A program made the translations under genes and the position numbers. A stretch of 64,000 nucleotides of DNA from Chrysoperla carnea (Eukaryota; Arthropoda; Insecta; Neuroptera; Chrysopidae), in assembly GCF_905475395.1 (NCBI RefSeq), contig NC_058338.1:47217935-47281934 (forward strand), given 5' to 3'. Below are positions 49,441 through 60,470 of this stretch, in pieces; within the stretch, counting starts at the first letter, position 1; each line of letters begins with the position of its first letter. The notes beneath the pieces are model-generated. The model saw only the letters and a program-made list of their open reading frames with translations, ran no database searches and was not told the DNA's origin.

Positions 49441-49706
49441 ACCTTTTTTATGTACATTTAATGTAAGGACATGTCAAGAAATTTATTAATCGTCTCGGCA
49501 ATTTTGGGGTTGACAGCCTCCATATTTTGTTATTTTGTAAATTCAAATATCCTGTATACCTCAGACTGTCGCAACGATTCTAATGATATCTCAGTTGATA
49601 TTGTCATTTGATGCGGTTTTGATATACGGTGGAACAACTAATAGGCCATTCCCAGAAATGTGAAACATATATTCTCTGTTGGTCGTATAAAAATGCATGC
49701 GAAGTG

Positions 49707-49796
49707 TATCAACATATAATCAGATGACAAGGTGTGCACATAGTCCTTGTGCCATAATATGTTGATTTATTTTGACGTATTACTTGTCATCTTTTT
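49707..49796. repeat. Nested imperfect hairpins
   Basis: ATCAACATAT at about 49707 pairs with ATATGTTGAT at about 49755-49764. AGATGACAAG at about 49723 pairs with CTTGTCATCT at about 49787. The two stems interlock, so only one can form at a time. Confidence 0.4.
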
Positions 49797-50113
49797 TAGA
49801 TGGATACCAATTGATTGCAAGCAGGGTTAACGTTATAGTTTACACTTGATAATGCACCCTCCCTTTAATGCGCGCCCATATTCTTGACGCTTTTAATGCC
49901 TAAACTAAGCCTCCAGTTACATAAAATCATTTATTTATGAATTTATTTGTGTTTTATAGTACTTTTTCTCACACAGATTATTATATGTCTTCCGGTACTA
50001 AAAATATCATGAATTCTTTCTGCATTTTGAAAATGGTTAACCGGTATTAAAAATTTAGTTTTGTTGTTGTTATATTGTCGTGTGTGGTTTATCATCATAT
50101 AATTTTCTGTTTT

Positions 50114-50280
50114 TATACCATGTATTTATGAAATATAAATAGTAAGTTATATATAATAGTTTAGTCCCAAGCTTGTAACGCTTAAAAATAATGGTGCTAC
50201 GAAAAAAATTTTGGTATAGGTGTTCATAGAATCATTTAATTAGTCCATTTTCGGTTGTCCGTCCGTTCGTCTGTGGTACT
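50114..50280 (-). repeat. Dispersed repeat D, inverted copy of its right end
   Basis: It reads TTTATACCATGTAT, TTTAGTCCCAAGC, TTGGTATAGGTGTTCAT and GGTTGTCCGTCCG. This is the reverse complement of the 3' part of the repeat at 30781-31440, with the GGAC tract at its inner end. Confidence 0.7.
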
Positions 50281-50701
50281 ACATGCTCTATAATAAAATA
50301 TTTTAAAATATTACTAAAATAATAGCAATTTATTAGTAGAAATAATTTTATGTTTGAAAACTAATCAAGTGGTACACACACTTATTTGTTTATATTAATA
50401 AATTAGCAGTTTTTCTAATAAAAGTAAATATTTTTGGCTCTTGCACTAATTGCACTAAATTATTACACGATTCTTGTTACTACGAAGCTGATTCTCTTTA
50501 CAAGTATATTCATTTATTACAAGCTTTTATTTAGTTTCACCTGTCCCGTTGTCTGTCTGTTATCAAATCTTGCAAGTCTTTGATCCACTTCCCGGTTTTC
50601 GATTGAGCTGAAATTTTACATGCACATTTAGTTTGGATGACAATGCATGGTAAGGTTGTGGCGTACTAATTTTACCACCGCTTCTACCATATTTGATATA
50701 T

Positions 50702-50721
50702 TATATATATATATATATATA
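50702..50721. repeat. (TA)n microsatellite
   Basis: Ten TA units, 20 bp before a foldback element. Confidence 0.8.
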
Positions 50722-50740
50722 CATTTTTTTTAGTCTTATA

Positions 50741-51010
50741 TTAAAAATTTTAATAAAAAATACTTTTTAAGGGACAAGCTTTTATTGTACTATATTGTAA
50801 AAACTTGAGGCGTTTTATATCATAAATGAATCGAAAAATAATTAGGCGTGTGGAGTTGATGAGTTCTGATTCATATTTATATTTAAAATTGAGCGCCTCA
50901 AGTCTTTATAAATAGTCGCGTACAAGTGACTCATAGATACAATTGTTTTCTACTTTTTAGTACAAAAAATGCTTGTCCTTTAAAAAGTATATTTTATTAA
51001 AATTTTTTAA
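50741..51010. mobile_element. Foldback MITE, about 270 bp
   Basis: The left end TTAAAAATTTTAATAAA continues into TACTTTTTAAGGGACAAGC. The right end mirrors it as GCTTGTCCTTTAAAAAGTA and ATTTTATTAAAATTTTTTAA. Further in, ACTTGAGGCG pairs with CGCCTCAAGT. The arms together span about 100 bp with one gap. No coding content. Confidence 0.7.
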
Positions 51011-52133
51011 TAATAAACCATCTGAATATTGGATCATTTATAGTGGGGTAAAATCTACCGGATTTTGATAATCAATTCCGAAAATTTCGGGGAAAGGCTA
51101 ATATTTTGTTAATAGATTTTTTTCGTTGTAAAAAACAGAGAAAAAGAGTTTTCCGGTTCCGAAACGTCTCTCACGACCTTTGGTTTTGGGACAATTTATC
51201 TTTACATTGTTTTCATTGATGACGTTTACTTTAATATATCTGCTTCTACTAATCAGACAAAGGTGAATAAAAAAATAATTGATCGTTATGAATTTCTGCA
51301 TTGACCTTGCCTGCTATCGAAACCTGAACACAACCTCAAAATCTTAAGAAAACCACAGTAACCTCATATTTTTAACTTTCTCTGATAACTTTTCGAAAAA
51401 TGAAGGAATTGAGTTGAAATTCTGGAAAAAATAATTAATAATCATGAAAAAGTGTGGTAAATTTTAGCCCGATATTATAACCTTAATTTTGAGAAAAGAG
51501 AATTTCTGAAAAATATCAACGAACTGTTAGTTTTTTAAATATTAGTTTTTTTTACAGTAAAAATGATCGGCAGGTAAATTATTGTTAAAGTGATATTCTA
51601 CAATTTTAGTATTTATCAAAATTTCCAGTTTTTCAATATTAACAGAAAAGGTTTATTTTTCTCGCCCGCTTTTCTATCAATGTCTACGCGCCGCTTTTGA
51701 TAGTTTTTCCAGTTTATCTTGATATTATTGCGCAACGACTGGAAAAAACCGAGATCGCTATTACCTGTCATTCACGAGAAATCGTGAACGAAAATAAGTC
51801 CCTTAACACACACACGCATGCGTAGGTATTCACAGATAATAATCTAAAAGTGGTGTTAATACATTGTCTTGCCCATGAAACGTAACGACATCCTAAAAAT
51901 TTCGATTTGAATTTTCGGACTGATTGCTTTTGTATACTAAGAAGTTAATTTTAACACACATTCTACAGGCTTTTCATTTCATAAATTATTCTTCTGATTT
52001 TATATGCTTGCAATCTCTGCGGATTTATATAAACATACAAAAACATAACAACGTTAAAATTTATTTTGAATCAGCTATCTAGAAATATTTAAATTAAACG
52101 CCTATTCCTTATGATTTTTATTGTTTCAGTCAA

Positions 52134-52290
52134 TAGGGAATTTTATACAAATAATCTTTGAGTTAGATACCAATCGCTGTATGTTGTAACTAATCAATTT
52201 ACTGCTTTAAAGTAAACAGGGTATTTCTTGGAAATAATCTTTGACATACCCACGTATGTACCTATGCTGTATAGTCACCAATCAATTTAT
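52134..52290. repeat. Diverged tandem duplication, unit about 80 bp
   Basis: Each unit carries AAATAATCTTTGA in its first half and CAATCAATTTA or TAATCAATTTA at its end, with GCTGTATGTTG or GCTGTATAGTC between. The units differ at many sites, so the duplication is old. Confidence 0.5.
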
Positions 52291-52419
52291 TATATTAATG
52301 TGTGTATATTATTGTAAATGATGTCTTGAATGTCAGGCCATTAAATTTAGCTAAAATGAGTTGATCTTAAAGTCCATTAACCCTTAATATCACGATAAAT
52401 AAACGACAATTCTAGTTTA

Positions 52420-52967
52420 CAGTACCTACCGAAGGGGCTATGACTTCGTGACTAACACACTCACGAAACTTCGTGAGTGGTTTCATTTCAGTGTAACCTA
52501 CAACATTTTTAGTTTGGAAATTGGGGCGTTAGCATAATAAAACCCATAGTCGTTAAACTGACGTAGGTCTGAGAAAACGGCTCATGAAATATGTAGGCCA
52601 GTATGTACATTTATTTTTTTTATGAATATAATAAGAAAGAATAAGAGTGGCCTACAAAAATATTGGGCCGTTTGGTGTGACCTCCACACCCAACATGTCG
52701 GAAAAACGGGATATGAAAATTTATGTACAACTGGCTAATTTTTACACAGTTTTTTAATAAATATAAGTAAAATTAAACATACATACTAGCCTATATATTT
52801 CATGACCCGTCAAGCCTACGTCAGTTTAACGACTAGATGTTTTTTATGTTAACGCCCCAATTTCCAAAGTTTTCGCTAGCCAAAATGTTATAGGTTACAC
52901 TGATACGAAGCCACTCACGAAGTTTCGTGAGTGTGTTAGTCACGAAGTCATATCCCCCTCTGTACTG
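52420..52967. mobile_element. Non-autonomous DNA transposon, 548 bp, long terminal inverted repeats, TA target site
   Basis: The ends read CAGTAC and GTACTG, flanked by TA on both sides. The left arm (52420-52610) and right arm (about 52775-52967) align over about 190 bp. Shared blocks are ATGACTTCGTGACTAACAC, CTCACGAAACTTCGTGAGTG, ATTGGGGCGTTA, CGTTAAACTGACGTAGG and TCATGAAATAT. Each arm contains its own inner hairpin, CTCACGAAACTTCGTGAG. The middle has no reading frame. The TA duplication points to Tc1/mariner-type mobilisation. Confidence 0.8.
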
Positions 52968-53164
52968 TAGATTATTCTTACTTTATACATTTGTTATTAA
53001 AAGATGAAATGGAATTTTTGAAATGAAATTTATAGACTACAAGCCCATGCTAAAATTTTTCGGGTGAAATGACCATCTAGGAATCGTGTTAAAATGAAGC
53101 TCCTTTATGTAAAAGTGATTTTCTGCATCATGGCGCCAGTGTTGCACGGTACAGGGTAAATAAA

Positions 53165-53512
53165 AAGTCAAATTCGTAAATAACAAAACAAACATAAATT
53201 AATGGGTCCATAAGACCCATCTTGTAAATTGTTAGAGATTAAAAAAAAGTTTAAGTGTAAAAAATGTTCCCTATAAAAAAAAAACTGTTGTTTGAATCAT
53301 TATTTCGTAAACGTCATTGTGTATCAGAGAGGGCGCAAATTAGGCGCAAATTATATAATATGTCTTATAGAAATATCAGTTATGTGTGTATGACATGTGT
53401 GTGAGGCTATCTGAAAGTGCCTACCCTTCTTTACTTACATGAAATAAAATAACAAACGGCATTTCAACAATTAATTCAGTCGACTGTTTGTTTTCACTTG
53501 TTTCATATGTAT
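53165..53512 (-). repeat. Dispersed repeat D, inverted copy of its left and middle parts
   Basis: It contains GGGTCCATAAGACCCATCTT, AAAAATGTTCCCTATAAAA and, at the far end, TTTCAACAATTAATTCAGTC and TGTTTGTTTTCACTTG. These mirror 30781-31190. The right part of the family, with the GGAC tract, is missing here. Confidence 0.65.
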
Positions 53513-53630
53513 TTTTTCATTCCGAAGGTAATATTACTAAAAACTATCAAAATATTCGTTTTTTGGGATTTATCCATAGGAATATTGTATTAAAATAGCA
53601 TTAAGTAATTATTAATAGACCTCAGTAGTA

Positions 53631-53772
53631 TACCCTATAAAACAGCAAAATTAATGTATAAGCATTAGACTCATAAACAAAAAATTAAGTCTTAATCTAA
53701 TACCCTATAAAACAGCAAAATTAATGTATAAGCATTAGCGACTCATAAACAAAAAATTAAGTCTTAATCTAC
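53631..53772. repeat. Very recent tandem duplication, 70 and 72 bp
   Basis: The units 53631-53700 and 53701-53772 are identical except for a two-base insertion (AGCATTAG against AGCATTAGCG) and the last bases. This near identity means a young duplication or an assembly error. No gene is involved. Confidence 0.9.
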
Positions 53773-54371
53773 TTGAAGTTAAGGTACTCAGACTACCTTA
53801 AGAGACTCATATTAGAATTTGAATATGAAATAAAATGAAATGAAAGTTAACGAATCATATTTTTATGTGTAATTAAATAATGAAAAAATAAACAATAACG
53901 GATGTAAAAAAAATTACGCAGGAAAACCACTAAAAATCTACATTAATATAATAATAATAATAATATACATATGTTTTAATTATATAACACCCAATGTCAG
54001 TCAGTTAGTCAGTAAGTCATTGAAGAAATAATAATGAACAGCAGAGCTAAGCACAAGTGCAGGTGCTGCTCCGTTACCTTTGGTTGAGTGTACAAAACTT
54101 AAGAGCACATTTTTTATTTGTTCTATCTTAAAGACAATTAAATCATTTGACGTGACTTACGATGGTTGCCGTGGATTATCAGAAAGAAAAGAGCTTACAG
54201 AAACAGAAATATCAAAACTTATGATCTTTCAAACTCATGAGTTGTGAGTTATCAGAAGTTAAACATAATAGAGTACAAACTGTGGGTAATGTACGCATGT
54301 ATTGGGTTGACTACTAAATCAGAAGTATGTCTTTTTTAAACTTATATTACAATTATATAATAATTGTTATA

Positions 54372-54667
54372 CAGGCTGTTTTGGCATCTAGGGATACCAA
54401 TATCACTAGTATGACATAATACATGCGTTAAGCAATGCATCTAAGTGCGAGGTATTATATACATGTGTTGGGCATGTAGTTGTAAGACTATTCGATACGA
54501 CAGATCTTCTGTTGTGTGCAAGCAGAGAGTGGGAGTTTTGTTGCATACAAATATTATTAATTAATATACACATGTACATAATACCTCTCACTTAGGTGCA
54601 TTGCTTAACGCATGTATTCTGTCATACTAGTGATATTGGTATGCCTAGATGGTACAAAAACGGATTG
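54372..54667. mobile_element. MITE family M2, copy 1, about 296 bp
   Basis: TA flanks both ends. The inverted arms share CATCTAGG, ACCAATATCACTAGTATGAC, ACATGCGTTAAGCAATGCA and GAGGTATTAT, and span about 110 bp each. The second copy is at 58169-58484. Short frames on both strands read through the symmetry and are not genes. Confidence 0.8.
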
Positions 54668-54793
54668 TATAATTATATAATATATAATTTTTTAAACAAA
54701 ATACCAAAAAAGGTTAAAATTGGAATTCATATCTTGAAAAATGTTACAATTTTTCAAAATGAACTAACTAGAAAACTAGCCGTTTAAACATTT

Positions 54794-55045
54794 TGTGGCC
54801 GTGAGAGCTTTTGATCAGAACAATCGGAAGAACATTTTGGAGGCGGTTTGAAAAAGTTTCATAGAATGCCATTTTCCTAGTCGTATACTAAAACTATCAT
54901 ATATTCGTAGCTTTGATCGCCCGTAGCTCGTAAATTACTCGTTAAAAATTTGCATGGCCATGAGAGCATTTGATTTGATAGAATGATTCAAAGAACATTT
55001 TAGGGTGGGCTAGAAAATGTTTCATAGAATGCTATTTTTTTAATC
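54794..55045 (+). repeat. Tandem repeat, unit about 155 bp, one and two-thirds copies
   Basis: Unit 1 starts TTTTGTGGCCGTGAGAGC and unit 2 starts TTTGCATGGCCATGAGAGC at about 54949. Both carry AAGAACATTTT and TTTCATAGAATGC further in. The unit also contains TCGTAGCTTTGATCGC and AATTACTCGTTAAAAA. It is related to 43315-43460. Confidence 0.65.
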
Positions 55046-58000
55046 TTATCTTGTGGGGTTCTTTCACTTCGAAATGGAATTCACTTGGGAAATGGATGAT
55101 ACAAGGAAAATGATTTCGTATGATCTTGTACTAATTCTTCTATTTACATAATCAACCCCGACTAGTACCAACAATTCATGTACAATCTCACTTGGTTGGT
55201 TTGAAAAAAGAAAAGTAAATAGTTGACGTCAATTGAAATTATGCTGTACATGTTTTAAATGTTTTGTTGTTAATTTTTTATAAATAATTTTAATGAGAAT
55301 AAAATCATTTTTATTAAAATAATATTATAATTTGAGTTGTTTTTTTTATTTTATTTATTTCATTAACAAATTCATTATATTATCGTACGTACAATGAATG
55401 GCACTTTTGTTCGGTATGGTTCATATAATAAAACCACCTTTTATATTTCCTTACAAACTTTTTAACAAAAGAAACAATCTGTTTTCGATTTTAACTTTGT
55501 GGGACATATTAGTTATAGCTTTCTCATTAAGTAAATTATTATATTTTTTGATAAAATATAAAGTTATTTCGATTAGATTATGTCAAAGGGATGCAGCTTT
55601 AAAAGTAGCCAACTTAATTAAGGAGATGTGAAAGGATTGATTAATACTGGAGATTTCAATAAATCTTGACAAATACATTTTTTGATTAAAAAAGTTTCCA
55701 AAAATCACAAAATATTCCTAGGTCATCGGGCTTTTTATTAATATTTTATCGTCCAAAGTTGGCTGAAAAAATGATGAATCATATGTTTCCATTTCAATTG
55801 AATATTTCTAAATCAAAATATCTAGAGAGTGTGATCAAAACTTTCTTAAATATTTAGACAATCTTGTAGTTTATAATAATTCCATAAAAATATAAGGTTA
55901 TCGATGATATAAAAACAAAATTTTAATTTAATTATGAGTTCATCGAAGATCCATCATTTGATGAACAGAGACGACTATAGTTAGAGTATTGATGATTGAA
56001 GAACGATATCTATATTATCAAAATAAGCATCACTTGCACACAATAAATTATATATTTTTGTAGTTGCGTGGTATTGTAAAGCCAAAAATAACTCATGACT
56101 TGACCACAGAGCATGTATTTGGTTTATATGTATGTACCGTGCAAAAAACCAAAACTTTTTTACAATACTGTAGGCTTACCTTAAATAAAAGTCTTGGAAA
56201 ACACTTTCAAAAGATTCTTCCGATCCTGAATGAGTCATCATCGGATCCCCCGTTCCATTTGAAAAACCCTACTTAGCCATTCTCTGCCCCATAATTTGAT
56301 CTAAATTACTGTCCTTTTGAACTCAATAAAAATTTGAGCTCTTGAATCGTTTGAAAGTAACTAGTGAACCTTCTTCAACCATTGTAGATATATGCAATAT
56401 TATTACATAAACAATGAAATAATTGTGTGAAAACTCAATTTAATAAAATGAAACGATAAGGAAACTAAGTATTTCCATGAGCGGCGAATACTTGAAAAGG
56501 CTATAAAGACGAACGTACATCCTTAACAATAAATTGTTTTTGTCTATGAAATATTTTATTTATCCTTTGATTTTGTTTATACCAACAAAATCTTAAAAAC
56601 CTCAAAATTCCAATTTGATAAAAAGTATACTGTAAATTCATTTAATTTATGTAAGATTTTATATAATATTAACCACAAAAGTTGTTATCACCGATGGAAT
56701 GTAAACCAATTCGTTTGTCTGTAGTGTACACATAATATGGGTTACATATTAAATAAATTGCAACTCCATCCGAATTAGATGAAATATTGGTGATTTTCTA
56801 AGACAATGCCTTTTTTATCGTCACATCGCTTTTGACTTTTTGAAATCAAAAGAATAAACAGAATTCGGAAAAAATCCTAATTTTCTGCGTTTTCCATAGT
56901 TTTTTTTTTTCAATTTACTCGAAAAATTCCATAATCTAAATTGTACAGTGTATCTCCTATCGTTTTATAAAACTGTATATTTCAAGTATGGTGGCCACAT
57001 TACTGAATGTAACAAAAGTCGATGAAATGTTAAGGAATTCTGTGAAAAAAGGGAAAGGAATTTTATTATTGTTGTAACAATGTTCTAAAAGAATTTTTAT
57101 AATTTTTTTCTATTCGAATTATTTAAAAAATGGCATATATTATCGTAATAATAGTTGAGTAATAATTGAGGTAGGTAGTAATAATTGATCGGGAAATTAT
57201 TGAACTATTCAATAGACCTGTTTCACATTTTTTTTTCTTTTGTTTAAATGAAAGTAAATGTCTTGATAAATGGGCTAATTTTTTACCCCGATTTTTTTGG
57301 AGCCATATGACCGAGAAAACAAACAATGAAAATCATTAAAAAGCAAATTGGCGAAAACGATCCGGAAACACACGATGTTACACGAAGGTAGGTTTGACGT
57401 CATTTAAACTTGATAATAATGATATATTAATACGACTGTTGACACTGTTATATTGTCATTGCTTGTCGGATTGACATCACAGATCAAGTGTGCGGTGGAG
57501 CAAAAAAAAAATCGTTTTAAATTATTTCAAATATTGTGAATTTTTTACAATTTTTTTCATAGTGTTTTTATTCTTCGTAATGCGTTTTAAAGTATTTCGA
57601 TACCGTAAATTGAAAATGATACCAAAGATTTGAAATTTTATTTATCAATTAATCATTCTTATATACGTCTTTTAAGAAAAACTCACATCGATTCTCTGTA
57701 TGGTTTAGGAGAAATTAACTATCACACATTGTTTTTACCAAAAAAAGTTTTTCATTTTTATGCACAGTTATTAATTTTGGAAAGACTTTAAAGCTTAACA
57801 CTTGAGGAATATGGATAAAAATTTTTTATATAAATGGTAACATTTTAAAAAACACTTATTGACTAAAAAACTAACATTTATTACGGCTTCTTCATATACC
57901 ACCATGTAAAAAGGGCTGTTTTTAATAATTAATTTATCGTAAAACTTACAGAGAATTAACTTGAAATTTAAACAGAAGGCGTATTAAATAGTCATCAATT

Positions 58001-58168
58001 GTCGTCACACAAAATTTCTGTGTTTTGGTAATACTTTCGTTTTGGTATCGAAACGCCTTAAATCATCATCATTTTCCTGCGCCCATGAAAATTTTCAAAG
58101 ACAAACTACAACATAGCATCATTAATTTTTTCCTTTCTTTAATTAACATCTATTTCGAATGGAGTATA
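55046..58168. other. Gene-free stretch
   Basis: No recognised exon or strong repeat. Short frames at 55398-55631 and 56064-56276 show no known motif. TGACGTCA occurs at 55224-55231 and 57395-57402. Confidence 0.5.
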
Positions 58169-58484
58169 CAGAATGTTTGATTTACATCTAGGCACATAAA
58201 TAGCACGAGTATGACAGAATACATGCATTAAGCAATGCATCTAAGTGAGAGGTATTATATACATGTGTTGAAGCTTCGATAAGCGTTGAGATAGTTGTAA
58301 GACCCTTGGAGAGTGGGAGTTTCTTAGTTGAATAGATGAACTACAACAGATAAGCCACGATACAAGTCACTTTTGCAATTTCATATAACTTCATATAATA
58401 CCTCTTTCTTAGATGCATTTCTTAACGCATGTACTCTGCCATACTCGTGATATTTATATGCCTAGATGTAAATCGAACATTCTG
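58169..58484. mobile_element. MITE family M2, copy 2, 316 bp
   Basis: The ends are TA|CAGAATGTTTGATTTACATC and the reverse complement GATGTAAATCGAACATTCTG|TA. The arms run on through CTAGGCA, ACGAGTATGAC, AGAATACATGCATTAAGCA and GAGGTATTAT. The centre differs from copy 1, so the loop is variable while the arms are kept. Confidence 0.85.
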
Positions 58485-58785
58485 TATATTATAGTAGCAT
58501 ATAGGGTAAAATATTGTGTTTTAAAGTGTTGTTTCGTTAGATTATCATTAACTAAAGTACTCTAATCCTTTTATATTTAATACGGAATTATACTTCTTGT
58601 ACATATGATACAGAATTTTAACCATTTTAAAGTCAGAGTTTGTGTTTGAAATCCAGAGTATTGTAATTGGATTGCAATAAAATGGTACGGTTTACAGGAA
58701 CAATGAGTGAAAACAAAACTTTGTTATACAATCCTTACAAAAAGTTATCTGTAGGTACATCACGACAGAAACGCGAAAAATTCAA

Positions 58786-59060
58786 TCCCTATATATTATA
58801 AATGTGAATGTAACGATGTTTGTTTGTTTGTTTGTTTGTTTGTTTATTTGATTGTTTGTTTGTAACGCTTTCACGCAAAAACTAATGAATGGAATGAATG
58901 AAACTGAACAATAATGTAGCTCATACATGAGAATAACACATGAGCTATAATTTATTAAGATACATTTTTAAAAAATATTAAAAAAATTAAATTTAATCTG
59001 ACATTTTACTGCTCCATCTATGGTCATCATTTTGAACCATAAATTAAAGATTTCTGTAAA
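58786..59060 (+). repeat. Dispersed repeat family R, third copy, with (GTTT)n tract
   Basis: It starts CCCTATATATTATAAATGTG. Seven GTTT units at 58818-58845 and a few interrupted ones follow, then CGCTTTCACGCAAAAAC. The AGCTCATACATGAG / CATGAGCTATAATTTAT stem and ACTGCTCCATCTATG come next, matching the inverted copy at 7125-7315. Confidence 0.65.
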
Positions 59061-59094
59061 AGTGTAAAATAGTAAAAGTCAGAAAATTCATGGC

Positions 59095-59293
59095 CATTTT
59101 AAAAATTTCAGCTTGATATCTTCTTTCGTTTTTGAGTTATCGTGCTCACAGACGGACATACAACCGAAAATGGACTAATTAGATATGAACACCTATACCA
59201 AAATTTTGTTCTTAGCATCAATATTTTTAAGCGTTACAAACTTGGGACTAAATTTAATATACTATGTATTTTTCATATATACATGGTATAAAA
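59095..59293 (+). repeat. Dispersed repeat D, right-end copy
   Basis: It matches 31228-31440 from ATTTCAGCTTGATATC through ACAGACGGACA, AACACCTATACCAA and GCGTTACAAACTTGGGACTA to ATATACATGGTATAAAAA. It is the same orientation as the long copy. Confidence 0.75.
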
Positions 59294-60128
59294 AGACTTA
59301 ATGAAAGTTACTACCTTGCTCGTACGTCCGTTAATTATTCCGAAATAAATGATTTTAGCCTTTTCGTATCTTGTTAGCTTTATTTTGGCCTTTTGTTTTC
59401 ATAACATTGCGTCACACTGGTCCTATTTTATAAAAAAAATATCATTTTGTCATATTTAATTACGAACATTAAAATCCATACATTTCTCTTTGTAATTTTT
59501 ACAATCGAACGATACATATTTGTTATATGATATACAGTTTTCATAAATGCTACATGTATGTATGCATCAACTTTACATAATCCATTACAAATATAGTAAA
59601 TAATGTATCATATTATTAATATTATAAAGGTATTTAATTAAAATTTACTTTATTAATTAAAAAAAAAATCTTTTTTTTTTTCATATGTGTATACATGGGT
59701 GTATATTTAATGTACCCGTGTGTTCAGTAAAAATTAGGCAAACTGTTACCAAAAAATTTTCACCGCTGGTTTTCGCATTGTATGGCCATTGCTTTAAATC
59801 ATGACGGATCTTTCGTTCATACTGTGTGCCAATATTTCTAAACTTCCGCTTTGGCAATACTTACAAAAATGTCTTTTTTTTTCAAAAATTTCGATTTCCT
59901 GTATCTAGAAAAAGAGTTTTCCCGGCTATAATTATATTGATAATTATTTTAACGTTATCTAGCTGAAGTCTTGTTGTAAAACAAAGATAACCATTCGTAT
60001 AAAAAGAACTTTTATCACGATTTTCAGATTTCAAGGGACTGTAAAATGAAAAGTGTCAATCGTTTTTCTTATGTCAGCAAAAGCTACTGATCATAAAGAT
60101 ACGAAGAATATCATACTTCTGTTTTTTT

Positions 60129-60375
60129 ACCCGACTGAGCGACGCAAAGGAGTGGTAATGTGTTTATCAGTATATGTGTGTTCATATATGGCACACTAGA
60201 GATCAAACACGTGGACCGATTTTGATAACTCAGACGTCAATCGATTTGTCTTAACCTTGCGAGTGCTACTGACGATATGGTAGTAATGAAAATTCAATAT
60301 GGCGACCACCAGACGCCATAATGTGAAAAAGAATGTATGTGTGTTCCTATGTACTGAGAAAAAAACCCGACTGAG
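60129..60375. repeat. Segment flanked by direct ACCCGACTGAG repeats
   Basis: ACCCGACTGAG occurs at 60129-60139 and 60365-60375, enclosing 225 bases less AT-rich than the flanks (with ATGTGTGTTC twice). Sequences like CCCGACTG followed by a GC-rich motif are common in insect interspersed repeats. Class unassigned. Confidence 0.45.
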
Positions 60376-60398
60376 TTAAATATAAACTGAAATGAAAA

Positions 60399-60470
60399 AA
60401 GTCCAACATTATACGTAGCGACTTTAACAGTCGGGACCCATTATATCTCGCTACGTAAACTGCTGGACTT
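60399..60470. repeat. Hairpin, 24-bp arms with 20 matches
   Basis: AAGTCCAACATTATACGTAG at 60399 pairs with CTACGTAAACTGCTGGACTT at 60451-60470, and the loop holds CAGTCGGG. That octamer is the reverse complement of the CCCGACTG motif just upstream. It is probably part of the same element. Confidence 0.6.

Noticed and set aside
53997-54020. GTCA-rich tract considered as a CRISPR-like or regulatory array
   Set aside because: It is a short degenerate microsatellite, with no spacers or regular unit. No CRISPR array exists in the window.
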